A stretch of DNA of 64,000 nt from Sinorhizobium arboris LMG 14919 (GCF_000427465.1 NZ_ATYB01000008.1:1054001-1118000), one strand, 5' to 3'; shown: positions 43,028 through 51,769, numbered from the stretch's first letter. Notes: generated by a model not told the origin, from the sequence alone. Program-made: numbers and translations.

Positions 43028-46000
43028 TCACACGACGAGCACGAAATCGCCCGCGGTCAGGCCAGGATGCGTCGACAGCGAGGCGAACTGCACGGCGGCA
43101 TGACCGGACAGGCTGCCGTCGGCGTCGTAGTAGAGCGCACCGTTTGTCGTATTGTAGATGATCTTCTGGTTCACGTTCTGCGCCGCGGTTGCACCGGCCG
43201 CCGCGTAGAATTGCGAGTTTGCCAGCGAACCGCCACTCAGTGTGGTGAACACGCTCTTCGACAGGAAGAGCCTGTCTCCGGTGGTGAAATCCAGGACCGT
43301 GTCGACGTTGGTGGCACCGAGAGCGAAGTCGAATTGGAAGATATCCGCCCCCGCACCGCCGAAGAGGACATCGCTTCCGCCGCCGCCCGAAAGGAGATTC
43401 GCGTTGGCGTCGCCGCTCAGGCTGTCATTGCCGGTCCCGCCCCAGATATTCTCGATGTTGCGGATGGTGTCCTCGGCGACGCCACCGACCGTGACGGTGG
43501 TATAGTTGGCGCCGTCGAGTGTGACGGAAACCGATGCTGTCTTGTCCTGGTAGTTCGCGGTATCTGAGGCCGCCCCACCATCGAGAATGTCCGCCCCGCC
43601 GCCGCCCGTGAGCAGGTCCTTGCCGTCATTGCCGTTGAGGGTGTTGGCGAAGTCGTCGCCCGTAAGCCTGTCGTTGCCCTTGCCGCCGAACACGTTCTCG
43701 ATGTTGCGGATGGTGTCTTCGGCGACGCCCCCGACGAAGACGAAGCTGTCGTTGGCTCCGAAAAGGGTCACATCGACAGACGCCGTCTTCTCCCTGTAGT
43801 CCGCAGTGTCCACACCCGCGCCACCATCGATGAAGTCGGCGCCGAGAGCTCCCCGGAACAGGTTGTTGGCGGCATCGCCGATAAGCGTGTCGTCGCCGGA
43901 ACCCGAGAGAATGTTCTCCACACCGCGGATGATGTCTTCGGCGACGCCGCCGACGAGGACGGTCGCGTTCGTGGTGCCGTTCAGCGTGACAGAGACCGCT
44001 TCGGTCTTCTCGAGATAATCCGCGGTGTCGGTACCGTTTCCCCCGTCCAGAACGTCGTTGCCGAGGCCCCCTTTCAGCGTGTCGGCGCCGTCGTTGCCGA
44101 TAAGGACATTGTCCAAGCTGTCGCCGGTGAGCGTATCTGCGGCCGAGCCCCCGGCTATGTTCTCGAAATTGCGGATCATGTCCTCCGTCACACCGCCGAC
44201 CCTGACGCTCGCGAAGTTGGATCCGTCGAGCGTGACGACCACGGATTTCGTCTTGTCCCGAAAATCGGCCGTGTCCACGCCGGCGCCGCCGTCCAGCGTG
44301 TCGGCGCCCGCGCCGCCGCGTATCGTATTGCTGCCGCCGTCGCCGGTCAGCACATCGGCACCGGCACCGCCGAAGATGTTTTCGATATTGCGGATCGTGT
44401 CCTCGGCCACGCCGCCGACGGTCGCGATGGCATTGGCTGCGCCCGCAAGCGTCAGCACGACACCTGCCGTCTTGTCGCTGAAGTCGGCCGTATCGGACCC
44501 GGCGCCGCCGTCGATGATATCCTGTCCGCCGCCGCCCTTGAGAAGGTCGCCGCCGCCGCCGCCAATGAGGATGTTGGCCTGCAGGTCGCCGGTGATCACA
44601 TCCGCGACCGCGCTGCCGGTGACATTCTCGATATTGCGCAGCGTATCCTCCGCAGCGTTGCCAACGATCACCTTCGCGTCGTTAGCGCCGTTGAGCGTTA
44701 CCGCGATCCCCTTGGCGGAGGCCGAATAGTCGACCGTGTCGCTGCCCGCCCCGCCGTCAAAGAGGTTTTGAAACCCGTCGCCGGCGAACACGTCGTTGCC
44801 CGAGCCGCCGATGACGTTCTCGATGTTGCGCAGCGTATCCTCCGCGACGCCGCCGACGAAGACCGTCGCCGCGTTCGCGCCGGCCAGCGTCACGACCAGC
44901 GATGCCGTCTTGTCGCTGTAGTCGGCCGTGTCGCTGCCCGCACCTCCGTCCAGCAGGTCGGCGCCAAGGCCGCCGCGGAACGTATTGGCGGCGGCGTCAC
45001 CGGTAAACTGGTCATTGCCGGATCCGCCGATGACGTTCTCGATGTTGCGAACCGTATCCTCGGCCATCCCGCCGACCGTCGCAACGGCATCGGCCGCCCC
45101 GTTGAGCGCCAGCACGACGGATTGTGTCTTGTCGCTGAAGTCTGCGGTGTCGCTGCCGGCGCCGCCGTCCAGCACGTCGGCACCGAGGCCTCCGCGAAAC
45201 GTATTCGTGGCCGCATCGCCGATGATCGTGTCATCTCCCGCGCCGCCGACGATGTTCTCGATCTTCGCGATCAGATCCTCCGCAACGCCGCCAACCGTTA
45301 CCGTAACCGGCTTGCTGCCGTTCAGCGCCACGGCAATCGCGGCCGTCTTGTCGCTGTAATCGGCGGTGTCGCTGTCTTCGCCACCGTCCAGGGTATCGGC
45401 ACCGTCGCCTCCCTTGAGCCAGTCGTTGCCGCGCGCGCCAGAGAGCTTGTTTGCCCCCGCATCGCCGATGAGCGTGTCGTCCGCCGACCCGCCGACGATG
45501 TTCTCGATGTTGCGGATCGTGTCCTCGGCGACGCCGCCGACGAAGACCGTCGCCGCGTTCGCGCCGTTGAGCTGTACGACGACGGAGGACGTCTTTTCGC
45601 GGAGATCGAAGGTATCCACTCCGTCGCCGCCGTCGGCCGTGTCGTTGCCGGCGCCGCCGAAGAGCGCGTCGTCGCCGCTGCCGCCGTTGAGAATGTCGTT
45701 CCCGGCCTCGCCGCGAAGCACGTTGTTCCGGTCGTCACCGGTCAGAATGTCGTTGCCCGAACCGCCATAGACGTTTTCGAAGTTGCTGATGGTGTCCTCG
45801 GCAACACCGTTCACGAACACAGTTGAAGGTGTCGAACCCGCCAGCGTGACCACGACCGAGGCGGTTTTGTCGGTGTAGTCGACCGTGTCGTTCCCGTCGC
45901 CGCCGTCGAGCACGTCGTTTCCGCCGCCGCCCCTGAAAAGGTTGTTCTGCGTGTCGCCGGTGATGACGTCGTCACCGGAGCCGCCATAGATGTTTTCGAT

Positions 46001-46246
46001 TGCGCGCAGGATGTCCTCGGCAATGCCGCCAACCATAACGACCGCGTCGCTGGTTCCGTTGAGCGTGACGGTGATCCCGGCGGTCTTCTCTCGATAGTCG
46101 GCCGTGTCGACGCCCGAGCCGCCGTTGATGATGTCCGCGCCTCCCAGCCCCTGAATGAGGTCGTCGCCGGCGAAGCCGCTGATCGTGTCGTCCAGATCCG
46201 TGCCTATGAGAATATTGTTTCCCGATGTGCCGCTAATGACTGCCAT
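43028..46246 (-). CDS. RTX-type calcium-binding repeat protein, 12 tandem repeats
   Basis: 1072-aa secreted protein with no Sec signal. It holds 12 tandem units of about 75-85 aa. Each combines nonapeptide RTX runs (GGxGxDxLxGG-type, calcium-binding beta-rolls) with a spacer of pattern DTADYxDKTxxVxVTL, VGGVAEDTIRNIEN. The C-terminal 140 residues (FQFDFALGATNVDTVLDF; AAVQFASLSTHPGLTAGDFVLVV) resemble a type I secretion signal. No type I secretion genes are adjacent. The ATG is preceded by AGGGAGGGATTTCC. Function (adhesin, matrix or calcium-dependent enzyme-like) cannot be set. Confidence 0.9.
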   Translation of the reverse strand: MAVISGTSGNNILIGTDLDDTISGFAGDDLIQGLGGADIINGGSGVDTADYREKTAGITVTLNGTSDAVVMVGGIAEDILRAIENIYGGSGDDVITGDTQNNLFRGGGGNDVLDGGDGNDTVDYTDKTASVVVTLAGSTPSTVFVNGVAEDTISNFENVYGGSGNDILTGDDRNNVLRGEAGNDILNGGSGDDALFGGAGNDTADGGDGVDTFDLREKTSSVVVQLNGANAATVFVGGVAEDTIRNIENIVGGSADDTLIGDAGANKLSGARGNDWLKGGDGADTLDGGEDSDTADYSDKTAAIAVALNGSKPVTVTVGGVAEDLIAKIENIVGGAGDDTIIGDAATNTFRGGLGADVLDGGAGSDTADFSDKTQSVVLALNGAADAVATVGGMAEDTVRNIENVIGGSGNDQFTGDAAANTFRGGLGADLLDGGAGSDTADYSDKTASLVVTLAGANAATVFVGGVAEDTLRNIENVIGGSGNDVFAGDGFQNLFDGGAGSDTVDYSASAKGIAVTLNGANDAKVIVGNAAEDTLRNIENVTGSAVADVITGDLQANILIGGGGGDLLKGGGGQDIIDGGAGSDTADFSDKTAGVVLTLAGAANAIATVGGVAEDTIRNIENIFGGAGADVLTGDGGSNTIRGGAGADTLDGGAGVDTADFRDKTKSVVVTLDGSNFASVRVGGVTEDMIRNFENIAGGSAADTLTGDSLDNVLIGNDGADTLKGGLGNDVLDGGNGTDTADYLEKTEAVSVTLNGTTNATVLVGGVAEDIIRGVENILSGSGDDTLIGDAANNLFRGALGADFIDGGAGVDTADYREKTASVDVTLFGANDSFVFVGGVAEDTIRNIENVFGGKGNDRLTGDDFANTLNGNDGKDLLTGGGGADILDGGAASDTANYQDKTASVSVTLDGANYTTVTVGGVAEDTIRNIENIWGGTGNDSLSGDANANLLSGGGGSDVLFGGAGADIFQFDFALGATNVDTVLDFTTGDRLFLSKSVFTTLSGGSLANSQFYAAAGATAAQNVNQKIIYNTTNGALYYDADGSLSGHAAVQFASLSTHPGLTAGDFVLVV
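43390..46190 (-). repeat. 12 in-frame tandem coding repeats in the RTX gene
   Basis: The DNA repeats in step with the protein units. Units 5 and 6 and 11 and 12 appear most alike at the spacer (DTADYSDKT; GGVAEDTIRNIEN). Copy number may vary between strains by recombination. Confidence 0.8.
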
Positions 46247-46693
46247 GGAAATCCCTCCCTGTGGCTCCCGACGGGGCGACCAGGTTTCTGGGCCCAACGC
46301 TTAGAGTATTGCCGAGCTGAGCATTTCCGCTTTTCTCCGAGTTGAGGAAATGCTCTACCCCTTTTGTTTTGCCGCAATTCCGGACGGAAGGCCCATGAGC
46401 ATTGGAATTGCACTAGAGAAATTCTTCACTGGTTCATGCGCGCAGCCCTATCTGCCCGTGTCTGCATCAGGAAGTCGCGCTGTCTCAACTGGTCGTGTCG
46501 CGGGATGGAAGAATGCCTGCGGCCTGTCGTCGCTTCCCGCTTGAACTTATCGCAATCAAATGTGTTCTATGATTTTGGGCCGGCTCTACCCGAAAATTGG
46601 GCTATTGCGGCGCTCCTTCACAATCGCAAATATGGTCCGTTCGCCAATTCCGGCATGACCTCGTCCGGCAAAACAGACTACCAAAATTCCCTA
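46247..46693. other. Gene-poor region between the RTX gene and the Tat micro-protein
   Basis: No convincing coding region. It includes the RTX promoter region, which has no GGAAC motif, and an imperfectly spaced hairpin (GAGCATTTCC at 46319-46328 with GGAAATGCTC at 46346-46355). The base composition is more AT-rich than the flanks. Confidence 0.6.
46319..46355. repeat. Hairpin GAGCATTTCC-N17-GGAAATGCTC
   Basis: A 10-bp perfect stem upstream of the RTX gene. The half-site GAGCAYTTCC also occurs singly at 4474, 5467 (GAGCACTCCC) and 39918. Looks like a dispersed rhizobial intergenic motif. Confidence 0.5.
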
Positions 46694-46942
46694 CTACAGC
46701 CTGTGCCCGTCACGCCGCCTGCCCTGTTTCGCTCCATCCTGCCGGGGTGCGGCCTGTTTGTGGTCCCCGATCCTGCCACCGCCGGTTCCCGACTTGGCAA
46801 TCGCGTCTGAGGTGAGACTGGTGGAAAGCAGCGTGGTGACCAGCGGCGGCGTCGAAACGGCAAAGCGACCGCAATTCTTCAGAAACTGGCGGCGATCCTC
46901 TTCGCTGTCCGCTGTCGAATTTTTCGGTTCCTTGATCGGCAT
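46694..46942 (-). CDS. Small protein with twin-arginine signal (82 aa)
   Basis: The N-terminus has a Tat-like signal, with DRRQFLKNCGRFAV followed by a hydrophobic stretch (TPPLVTTLLSTSL) and an Ala/Ser cleavage region (SDAIAKSG). The mature part is only about 30 residues, Gly/Arg/Lys-rich and probably disordered. Such RRxFLK-GRFA-TPP-VT-LLSTSL micro-proteins recur in rhizobia, but I know of no function. The RBS is weak. It is divergent from a small secreted peptide gene and near a two-component system. Confidence 0.62.
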   Translation of the reverse strand: MPIKEPKNSTADSEEDRRQFLKNCGRFAVSTPPLVTTLLSTSLTSDAIAKSGTGGGRIGDHKQAAPRQDGAKQGRRRDGHRL

Positions 46943-47267
46943 CGTCGAAATTCCGGTGCGTTCAGCAATATGCGCAAGACTACACCGAGGGATACTGGCA
47001 CCGCCCGCTGCGGTTGGGAATATAGGAAACCATATAGTGAAGGTGGCACTCGCGTTGACTTACGAACTTTACGACTGAGCGGAATGCTGTCGCCCCCATC
47101 CTGGATTCGCGCCCGAGGAACAAAGCATATATTGTTCTCTATATTTCGGCTTATACGGTTTGATGTAAACATTCGTGCTGTGAGGTTGTGTCTACTTCGC
47201 CGGGCGCAAAACGCATTGCAGCAACGCGCCCGTAAAAATCTTCACCTCTTTGAGGAAAGGGTCACCT
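46943..47267. promoter_or_regulatory. AT-rich divergent intergenic region with candidate operator
   Basis: It separates the Tat micro-protein and the small secreted peptide. It contains GAACAA-N8-TTGTTC (47118-47137), a perfect inverted repeat, and AT-rich promoter-like stretches. No further gene is seen. The nearby NarL-type regulator is one possible binder. Confidence 0.45.
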
Positions 47268-47456
47268 ATGCTTACACGTAGGAGAATTGTTTCCATATGC
47301 GCGCTTGGAGTGTCCTTTCTAATGGTGCTCCCGCTTGTTTCAATCACTGTATTTGACGGAACTTCCGACAAGGCCTTTGCAGACAGCCGCGATATCGGCC
47401 ACAAGAAAGGCGATAAAGGCAAACAGGACAGCGGCACGGTTAACACGGGAGATTGA
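47268..47456 (+). CDS. Small secreted or membrane-anchored peptide (62 aa)
   Basis: Signal peptide or anchor (RRRIVSICALGVSFLMVLPLV) followed by a short Lys/Asp/Gly-rich mature tail (KKGDKGKQDSGTVNTGD). The ATG follows GAGGAAAGGGTCACCT. A rho-independent terminator lies 34 bases after the stop, which supports a real single-gene transcript. The family is not recognised. Confidence 0.68.
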   Translation: MLTRRRIVSICALGVSFLMVLPLVSITVFDGTSDKAFADSRDIGHKKGDKGKQDSGTVNTGD

Positions 47457-47489
47457 TCGGCACCTGTGTGTCGCAAGCTCCATGCAGTT

Positions 47490-47516
47490 CGGAGGCTCGA
47501 GGGCCTCCGTTTTTTT
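47490..47516 (+). terminator. Rho-independent terminator
   Basis: CGGAGGC-TCGAGG-GCCTCCG stem-loop followed by seven T residues, just after the small secreted peptide gene. Confidence 0.85.
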
Positions 47517-47607
47517 GTGAGATTCTCTTGGCAGAGCCTCTAGACGAGATGAGGAAAAGCGTGTGCGGTTTTCCGCCCGCAGTCCGCGTCTCAACCTCTT
47601 GGGAATC

Positions 47608-47655
47608 GATCACGGTCATGCTTTTAGGTCGACCGGACCTGAATGCATCGTGATC
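47608..47655. terminator. Long imperfect hairpin at the end of the response-regulator gene
   Basis: GATCACG...CATGC..TTTAGGTC pairs with GACCTGAATGCATCGTGATC around a short loop. It begins right at the stop codon of the minus-strand regulator (TAGATCACGATG). The same 12-mer TAGATCACGATG begins at the stop codon of the SDR gene at 50085. Confidence 0.55.
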
Positions 47656-48290
47656 TAAGACTTCAAGGGGTTGGTGTACTGCACATGAAGCGCGGCGAGC
47701 GTCGCGCGATTGCTGATGTCCAACTTGCGGAAGATGTTGTGCAGATGGATCCCGATCGTACCTTCGGACGTTCCGAGTTTCGACGCGATCATGCGGTTGG
47801 AGAGGCCGCCGCAGATCAGCGCAGCGATCTCGCGTTCGCGCGGCGTGAGCAGACTGAACCTCTCCAGCGTCGCGTCGTCGCTGACTTGCGACGCTTTCGC
47901 CATCAGATCGGCCGGCAGCCACTTCCCGCCCATGGCGACTTGGCGCATGCAGTCCAGCAGTGCCTCTGGAGCATATTCCTTCAGGAGAAGGCCGGAGAGC
48001 CCCATCTTCAGCGCTTCGGCGATCTGCGGCCCGCTGATCGTCGCGGTTAGAAAAATTACTCTCGTGAGACGACGGGTGCCACGGATGGCACGAAGAATTT
48101 CCAATCCGCCCATGCCGGGCATAGCCACGTCGAGGACGGCGATGTCGGGCTGAAGGCGGGATATGAGTGAAACCGCCTCGACGCCGCTTGCCGTTGCACC
48201 GACGACCCTGAAATCAGGCGCTGCGACGATGATGTCCTGCAGCCCTCGCAGGATCAGCGGGTGATCGTCCACGAGCAGCACCGAATGCAT
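47655..48290 (-). CDS. NarL/FixJ-type response regulator
   Basis: 211-aa regulator. Receiver domain (about residues 1-120) with phospho-acceptor Asp in IAVLDVAMPGM, the Thr in FLTATIS and Lys in LLKEYAP. LuxR-type helix-turn-helix at about 145-205 (LTPREREIAALICGGLSNRMIASKLG). The start ATG overlaps the kinase stop (ATGA), so the pair is coupled. Target genes are unknown; the adjacent RTX and small-peptide genes are candidates. Confidence 0.92.
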   Translation of the reverse strand: MHSVLLVDDHPLILRGLQDIIVAAPDFRVVGATASGVEAVSLISRLQPDIAVLDVAMPGMGGLEILRAIRGTRRLTRVIFLTATISGPQIAEALKMGLSGLLLKEYAPEALLDCMRQVAMGGKWLPADLMAKASQVSDDATLERFSLLTPREREIAALICGGLSNRMIASKLGTSEGTIGIHLHNIFRKLDISNRATLAALHVQYTNPLKS

Positions 48291-49957
48291 CACCTGAACT
48301 CCAGCTTCAGCGGCAACGTGATCTGGAGACCGAGGCCCGGCGCATTCCGGCAAACCGCCAGCTTGCCGCCAAGCTCTGCGACCCGCTGCGACAGCGAGAT
48401 GGGCTTCTTGAGTTTGAGTTCATCCGGCATTCCCGTGCCGTTGTCGGTGATCTCCAGGTTCAAGAGCTCCGCGGTCCCGGCAAAAGCTATCCGCAACTCA
48501 GTGGCTCGCCCATGGCGGACCGCGTTAGCGGCGGCTTCGGAGATCAGTTGCATTATCTCGTAAAGCATCCATTTGGGGACCATCAGTTCCGCAGGTCCGA
48601 GCGAGACCTCGATCGCGCAATTCCACTGCGCCTTCAGGAGGTCGAGGAACTCCGGCAGCTCCTGGTCGAGCCTGGCAAGGTTCCCCTCCTCGCCCTGCCG
48701 GTTCTCGTCCACGAACTTGCGTACGCATTGCTGCTGCTCCAGGATGAGTGAACCCACCTCCGTCAGCTGTGACTTTGCGCCTTCCGGGATCCCCTCCCCG
48801 ATCAGTTTCAGTTTGAGGCGCGCAGCGGTGAGGTTCTGAAGCACGCTGTCGTGCAGATCCCGGGCAAGGCGCATGCGTCCTTCGGCACGGGCTGCCTGAA
48901 TGAGGGCGACACGTTCCAACTCCGCCCCGACCCGTGTGGCCATGATCCTGGTCAGGTCCTTGGTGTCGTCAGCTGCATTGCCGAAGCTGATGACGAAAAC
49001 TGCGCCGCGATAACGCAGGCTCGAAAAAGCGGCCGAAAAGACTTTGCAATCGGATTGATCGGAGCTTGCGCGGATTTGGGGCAGGTCGGCGAAAAGGCCG
49101 TTCAAAGCCTCACCGCTCTTGGAGTAGCGCCCGTCGTAGCGATCGGGATCGTGACGCCGCCAGAATTCGGGCTCGTTGAGGTCGGCGAGTTGGAGCGTTC
49201 CGTTGGTCCAATACGCGGCACATCCGGATTCGAACTCCTGCTCGCGCCAGATGACGAGCAGGTGTGCATCGCCGAGAACGCCGGAAGCATGCTCCAGCAA
49301 AATGCTCAACCAGGACACCCGGTCCTCCCCGATCGCACCCTGCGGCCACTGAGCGAGATGCGCCAGGCGCTGACGGCTTCGTTCCCTGTAGGCTCCGAAA
49401 TAGCCGAGCGTCGCCGCGATGAGCACGAAATAAGTGGACCGCATGATGAGCAGGTTGAGCCCGGTCTCGCCGTCGAGAAGATCGGGGAGGCCCACCACGA
49501 GCTGAACGAAGAGGGCAACCAGGGCTCCAAGCGCGGCTCCCTTCAGTCCCCAGCGCATCGTCATCGCGAGGATAACGAAGGGGAGGATCGAGAAGAAAGG
49601 GCTCGCCAATTCATTTGTCAGGAAGGTCAGCCAGCCGACGACCGCCGCATCGATGCCGTGAATAAGCAGGTGCACCGGACTGATGAACGGGTAGCGCAGC
49701 GGGAAGATGACCAGGGCCACCGAAAGCAGAAGATAGAGACCGAGAACGACTCGTGATTCATAAAGGAACGAGTTCGGCCGGGTGGGGTCGAGATAGATCG
49801 CCAGAATTGCGAAGACGGCCGTGATCACGCGACCGAGACAGATCAGGCGTTCGGGATCGGTGCGCAGCAGCCATTCGCGCGCCAGCCCGGCCAGTTCCTT
49901 GGCGGGACGGTGGGCGCGCGTCGCCGAATCGTTTTGGCTTGATTGCGTGATCGCCAT
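48290..49957 (-). CDS. NarX/UhpB-type sensor histidine kinase
   Basis: 555-aa membrane kinase. An N-terminal region with about six membrane segments (residues 45-205) is followed by a GAF-like domain (about 215-365), then a HisKA_3 domain with the phospho-His in RLARDLHDSVLQN. The ATPase domain has SEAAANAVRHG and ITDNGTGMPDE (N and G boxes). The ATG was preferred over a TTG two codons upstream, since GGAG lies seven bases before it. It is the partner of the coupled response regulator. The signal is unknown. Confidence 0.9.
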   Translation of the reverse strand: MAITQSSQNDSATRAHRPAKELAGLAREWLLRTDPERLICLGRVITAVFAILAIYLDPTRPNSFLYESRVVLGLYLLLSVALVIFPLRYPFISPVHLLIHGIDAAVVGWLTFLTNELASPFFSILPFVILAMTMRWGLKGAALGALVALFVQLVVGLPDLLDGETGLNLLIMRSTYFVLIAATLGYFGAYRERSRQRLAHLAQWPQGAIGEDRVSWLSILLEHASGVLGDAHLLVIWREQEFESGCAAYWTNGTLQLADLNEPEFWRRHDPDRYDGRYSKSGEALNGLFADLPQIRASSDQSDCKVFSAAFSSLRYRGAVFVISFGNAADDTKDLTRIMATRVGAELERVALIQAARAEGRMRLARDLHDSVLQNLTAARLKLKLIGEGIPEGAKSQLTEVGSLILEQQQCVRKFVDENRQGEEGNLARLDQELPEFLDLLKAQWNCAIEVSLGPAELMVPKWMLYEIMQLISEAAANAVRHGRATELRIAFAGTAELLNLEITDNGTGMPDELKLKKPISLSQRVAELGGKLAVCRNAPGLGLQITLPLKLEFR

Positions 49958-49976
49958 GCGCAACTCCGAATCCGCG

Positions 49977-49990
49977 CACTCGCGAGAGTG
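49977..49990. promoter_or_regulatory. Palindrome CACTC-GCGA-GAGTG upstream of the kinase
   Basis: A perfect 5-bp inverted repeat next to an AT-rich stretch (about 49991-50012), just upstream of the two-component operon. Possible autoregulatory site. Confidence 0.3.
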
Positions 49991-50084
49991 AAAATTTATT
50001 TTAGTATTTTGCGATCTTCACTGCGATCGGGCCAAATGTCAACGAGCTGCTACAGAGCCGGAGTCAGCGCGTTCCCATCGTGAT

Positions 50085-51080
50085 CTAGCGCGCCGTTCGA
50101 CGGCCCCGGCGGAGGGGAGAGCGGGAACCGCCGAGGACCAGAGCTGCGGCGGCAATGCCCAGCACGCAGACAGCCGTGGCGGCGATCGGGATCCGGGCCG
50201 GCGAGCGGAGCCCTCCGTCTATGCCTCCGGCCGCAGCCGGTGCCCTGAAGAGGTTGCCGTGGCTCTTCGCTATGCGCGGTGCCCGGCTCAGATAGCGCGA
50301 TGTCAGCCGCGCCACCAGCCGCGTTGTCGTATTCGGAGCGACGAAATGCGCGAACCGCGTTAGGTCGGCGACGACACCGACGGTCATCGAATTGCGCGGA
50401 CGTTCCGCCAGGCGCACGATAGCCCGGGCGGCGCGGCGCGCATTGTAGACCGGCGGGGGAACACTGAGCTTGCGGCCGGTATAATTGGCGCCGTGCGCAA
50501 CGCCGGGTGTATCCATGAATGTCGGATAGACGTCGCAGATATGGATGTCGCGCTCGTCGGCAAGCTCCGCGCGCAGAGCCTCCGAAAAACCTCTCAGACC
50601 GAATTTGCTGGCGCTGTAGGCAGCGGCAAAGGGTGCCGAGGCGAAACCGCCGAGCGAGATCATGTTGATGAAGACGCCGTGACCCTGCTTGCGGAAGATC
50701 GGGATCGCCGCATGCGCGTCATTGATATGGCCGATCAGGTTGATGCGAATGACCTGTTCATGCGCTTCGATCGGCGTTTCCTCGAAGCGGCCAACGGCGC
50801 CGACGCCGGCATTGCTGAACCACACATCTATCCTGCCGAAGCTCATCGCCCGGTTGGCGAGATCCTTGACTGCATCGGCGTTGGTCACGTCGGTGGGTGC
50901 GACAAGAACCTGCGCGCCGAGCTCCCGGCAGGTCCTCGCCACCTCATGAAGTGCGGCCGCGTCCCGCGCCGCAAGTACGAGCTTCGACCCCCGCCGGGCA
51001 AAAGCTTCGGCCGTGGCCTGCCCGACACCTGACGAGGCGCCGGTGATGACGACCACAAGCCTTTCGAGAGAGTTCCTCAT
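50085..51080 (-). CDS. Short-chain dehydrogenase with C-terminal membrane extension
   Basis: 331-aa SDR. The Rossmann motif is TGASSGVGQATA and the catalytic set is the Ser of NMISLGG with Y-x3-K in YSASKFG. After the roughly 250-aa catalytic domain, an extra C-terminal part contains a hydrophobic segment (IPIAATAVCVLGIAAAALVLG) and a basic tail, so it may be membrane-anchored. It has an EcfG-type promoter at 51151-51175. The substrate is unknown. Confidence 0.87.
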   Translation of the reverse strand: MRNSLERLVVVITGASSGVGQATAEAFARRGSKLVLAARDAAALHEVARTCRELGAQVLVAPTDVTNADAVKDLANRAMSFGRIDVWFSNAGVGAVGRFEETPIEAHEQVIRINLIGHINDAHAAIPIFRKQGHGVFINMISLGGFASAPFAAAYSASKFGLRGFSEALRAELADERDIHICDVYPTFMDTPGVAHGANYTGRKLSVPPPVYNARRAARAIVRLAERPRNSMTVGVVADLTRFAHFVAPNTTTRLVARLTSRYLSRAPRIAKSHGNLFRAPAAAGGIDGGLRSPARIPIAATAVCVLGIAAAALVLGGSRSPLRRGRRTAR

Positions 51081-51150
51081 GTCGCTCCTCCATCCGCGGC
51101 GCGGGCGCCAGCCGCGACCGCATCGCGAGCACGCCCGCCAATCCCTCGGG

Positions 51151-51175
51151 AACCGCGAACGCTCGGAGATGTTCC
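51151..51175 (-). promoter_or_regulatory. EcfG-type promoter of the membrane-anchored SDR gene
   Basis: GGAAC-N16-GGTT on the minus strand, about 70 bases before the ATG. Confidence 0.55.
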
Positions 51176-51192
51176 AGAGAAGCCTGCGGGTA

Positions 51193-51384
51193 TCAACGCC
51201 TGGTCTTTCCGGCGTCCGACACCTTACCGCGATGCGGATCCTTCAGGTTTTCGCCGACGGCGTCCCGGTCGCGTTCCGGATCATCCTTGGCGGGGAGGTA
51301 GCCTCTCGGGCGTGTCTCTTTCGGTCCTTCCCACCGCGGCGATTGCTCGGTGGTGCCGGGTGTTCCTTCCTTTGGCGTTTTCAT
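51193..51384 (-). CDS. Hydrophilic disordered micro-protein (63 aa)
   Basis: Highly charged protein rich in Pro, Gly, Lys, Glu and Asp (KTPKEGTPGTTEQSPRWEGP; ERDRDAVGENLKDPHRGKV) with no hydrophobic core. The ATG follows TTGGAGAAAACC. It lies 49 bases after the gene at 51434-51673, so the two probably share the perfect EcfG-type promoter at 51713-51737. It looks like a hydrophilin-type stress protein; this is inferred only from composition. Confidence 0.68.
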   Translation of the reverse strand: MKTPKEGTPGTTEQSPRWEGPKETRPRGYLPAKDDPERDRDAVGENLKDPHRGKVSDAGKTRR

Positions 51385-51433
51385 GGTTTTCTCCAATCGA
51401 GGCAAATTCCAGGAACGGCTACGGCCGTGGCGC

Positions 51434-51673
51434 TCATTCCTGATCTTTCATGTCGGGCAGAGGATTGCGCTGGTCCGCGTCCTCGAGGTCGGACTTGACG
51501 ATGTATTCATCCCTCCTCAAGCGCGCCGCTTCCCGTGCGGCCTTTTGGTTGGGAATGTCATCCGGTTCGATCGGAGGCTTCTCGGCCTCCGGCCGCAGGT
51601 CGCTGTCACTCTCGACACGTTCCTTCGTCTTCACGTCCACGGCACCCGCCGATTGCTGCTTGTTCTTCTCCAT
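51434..51673 (-). CDS. Hydrophilic acidic micro-protein (79 aa)
   Basis: Charged protein with no signal peptide (MEKNKQQSAGAVDVKTKERV; PPIEPDDIPNQKAAREAARL). It is probably helical in the Ala/Arg-rich half and disordered elsewhere. The ATG follows AGGAGAGCAAG. It is directly downstream of a perfect EcfG-type promoter, 40 bases away. No family recognised. Confidence 0.7.
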   Translation of the reverse strand: MEKNKQQSAGAVDVKTKERVESDSDLRPEAEKPPIEPDDIPNQKAAREAARLRRDEYIVKSDLEDADQRNPLPDMKDQE

Positions 51674-51712
51674 CTTGCTCTCCTGCTGCACGTTTCCTTG
51701 CGTCAGTGGGGC

Positions 51713-51737
51713 AACGTGAAGCCGTTGGCGAAGTTCC
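51713..51737 (-). promoter_or_regulatory. EcfG-type promoter of the hydrophilic micro-protein operon
   Basis: GGAAC-N16-CGTT on the minus strand, an exact match to the consensus, 40 bases before the ATG at 51673. Confidence 0.7.
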
Positions 51738-51769
51738 ATCGCAGGCACTGCCACATGGCCCGATGGGCC

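Noticed and set aside
44768..45826. Long antisense frame over the RTX repeats
   Set aside because: It mirrors the repeats of the RTX protein and has no independent start signal or domain.
47116..47145. GGAAC at 47117 as an EcfG promoter for the small secreted peptide
   Set aside because: No TT follows at 18 or 19 bases. The sequence is better described as part of an inverted repeat.
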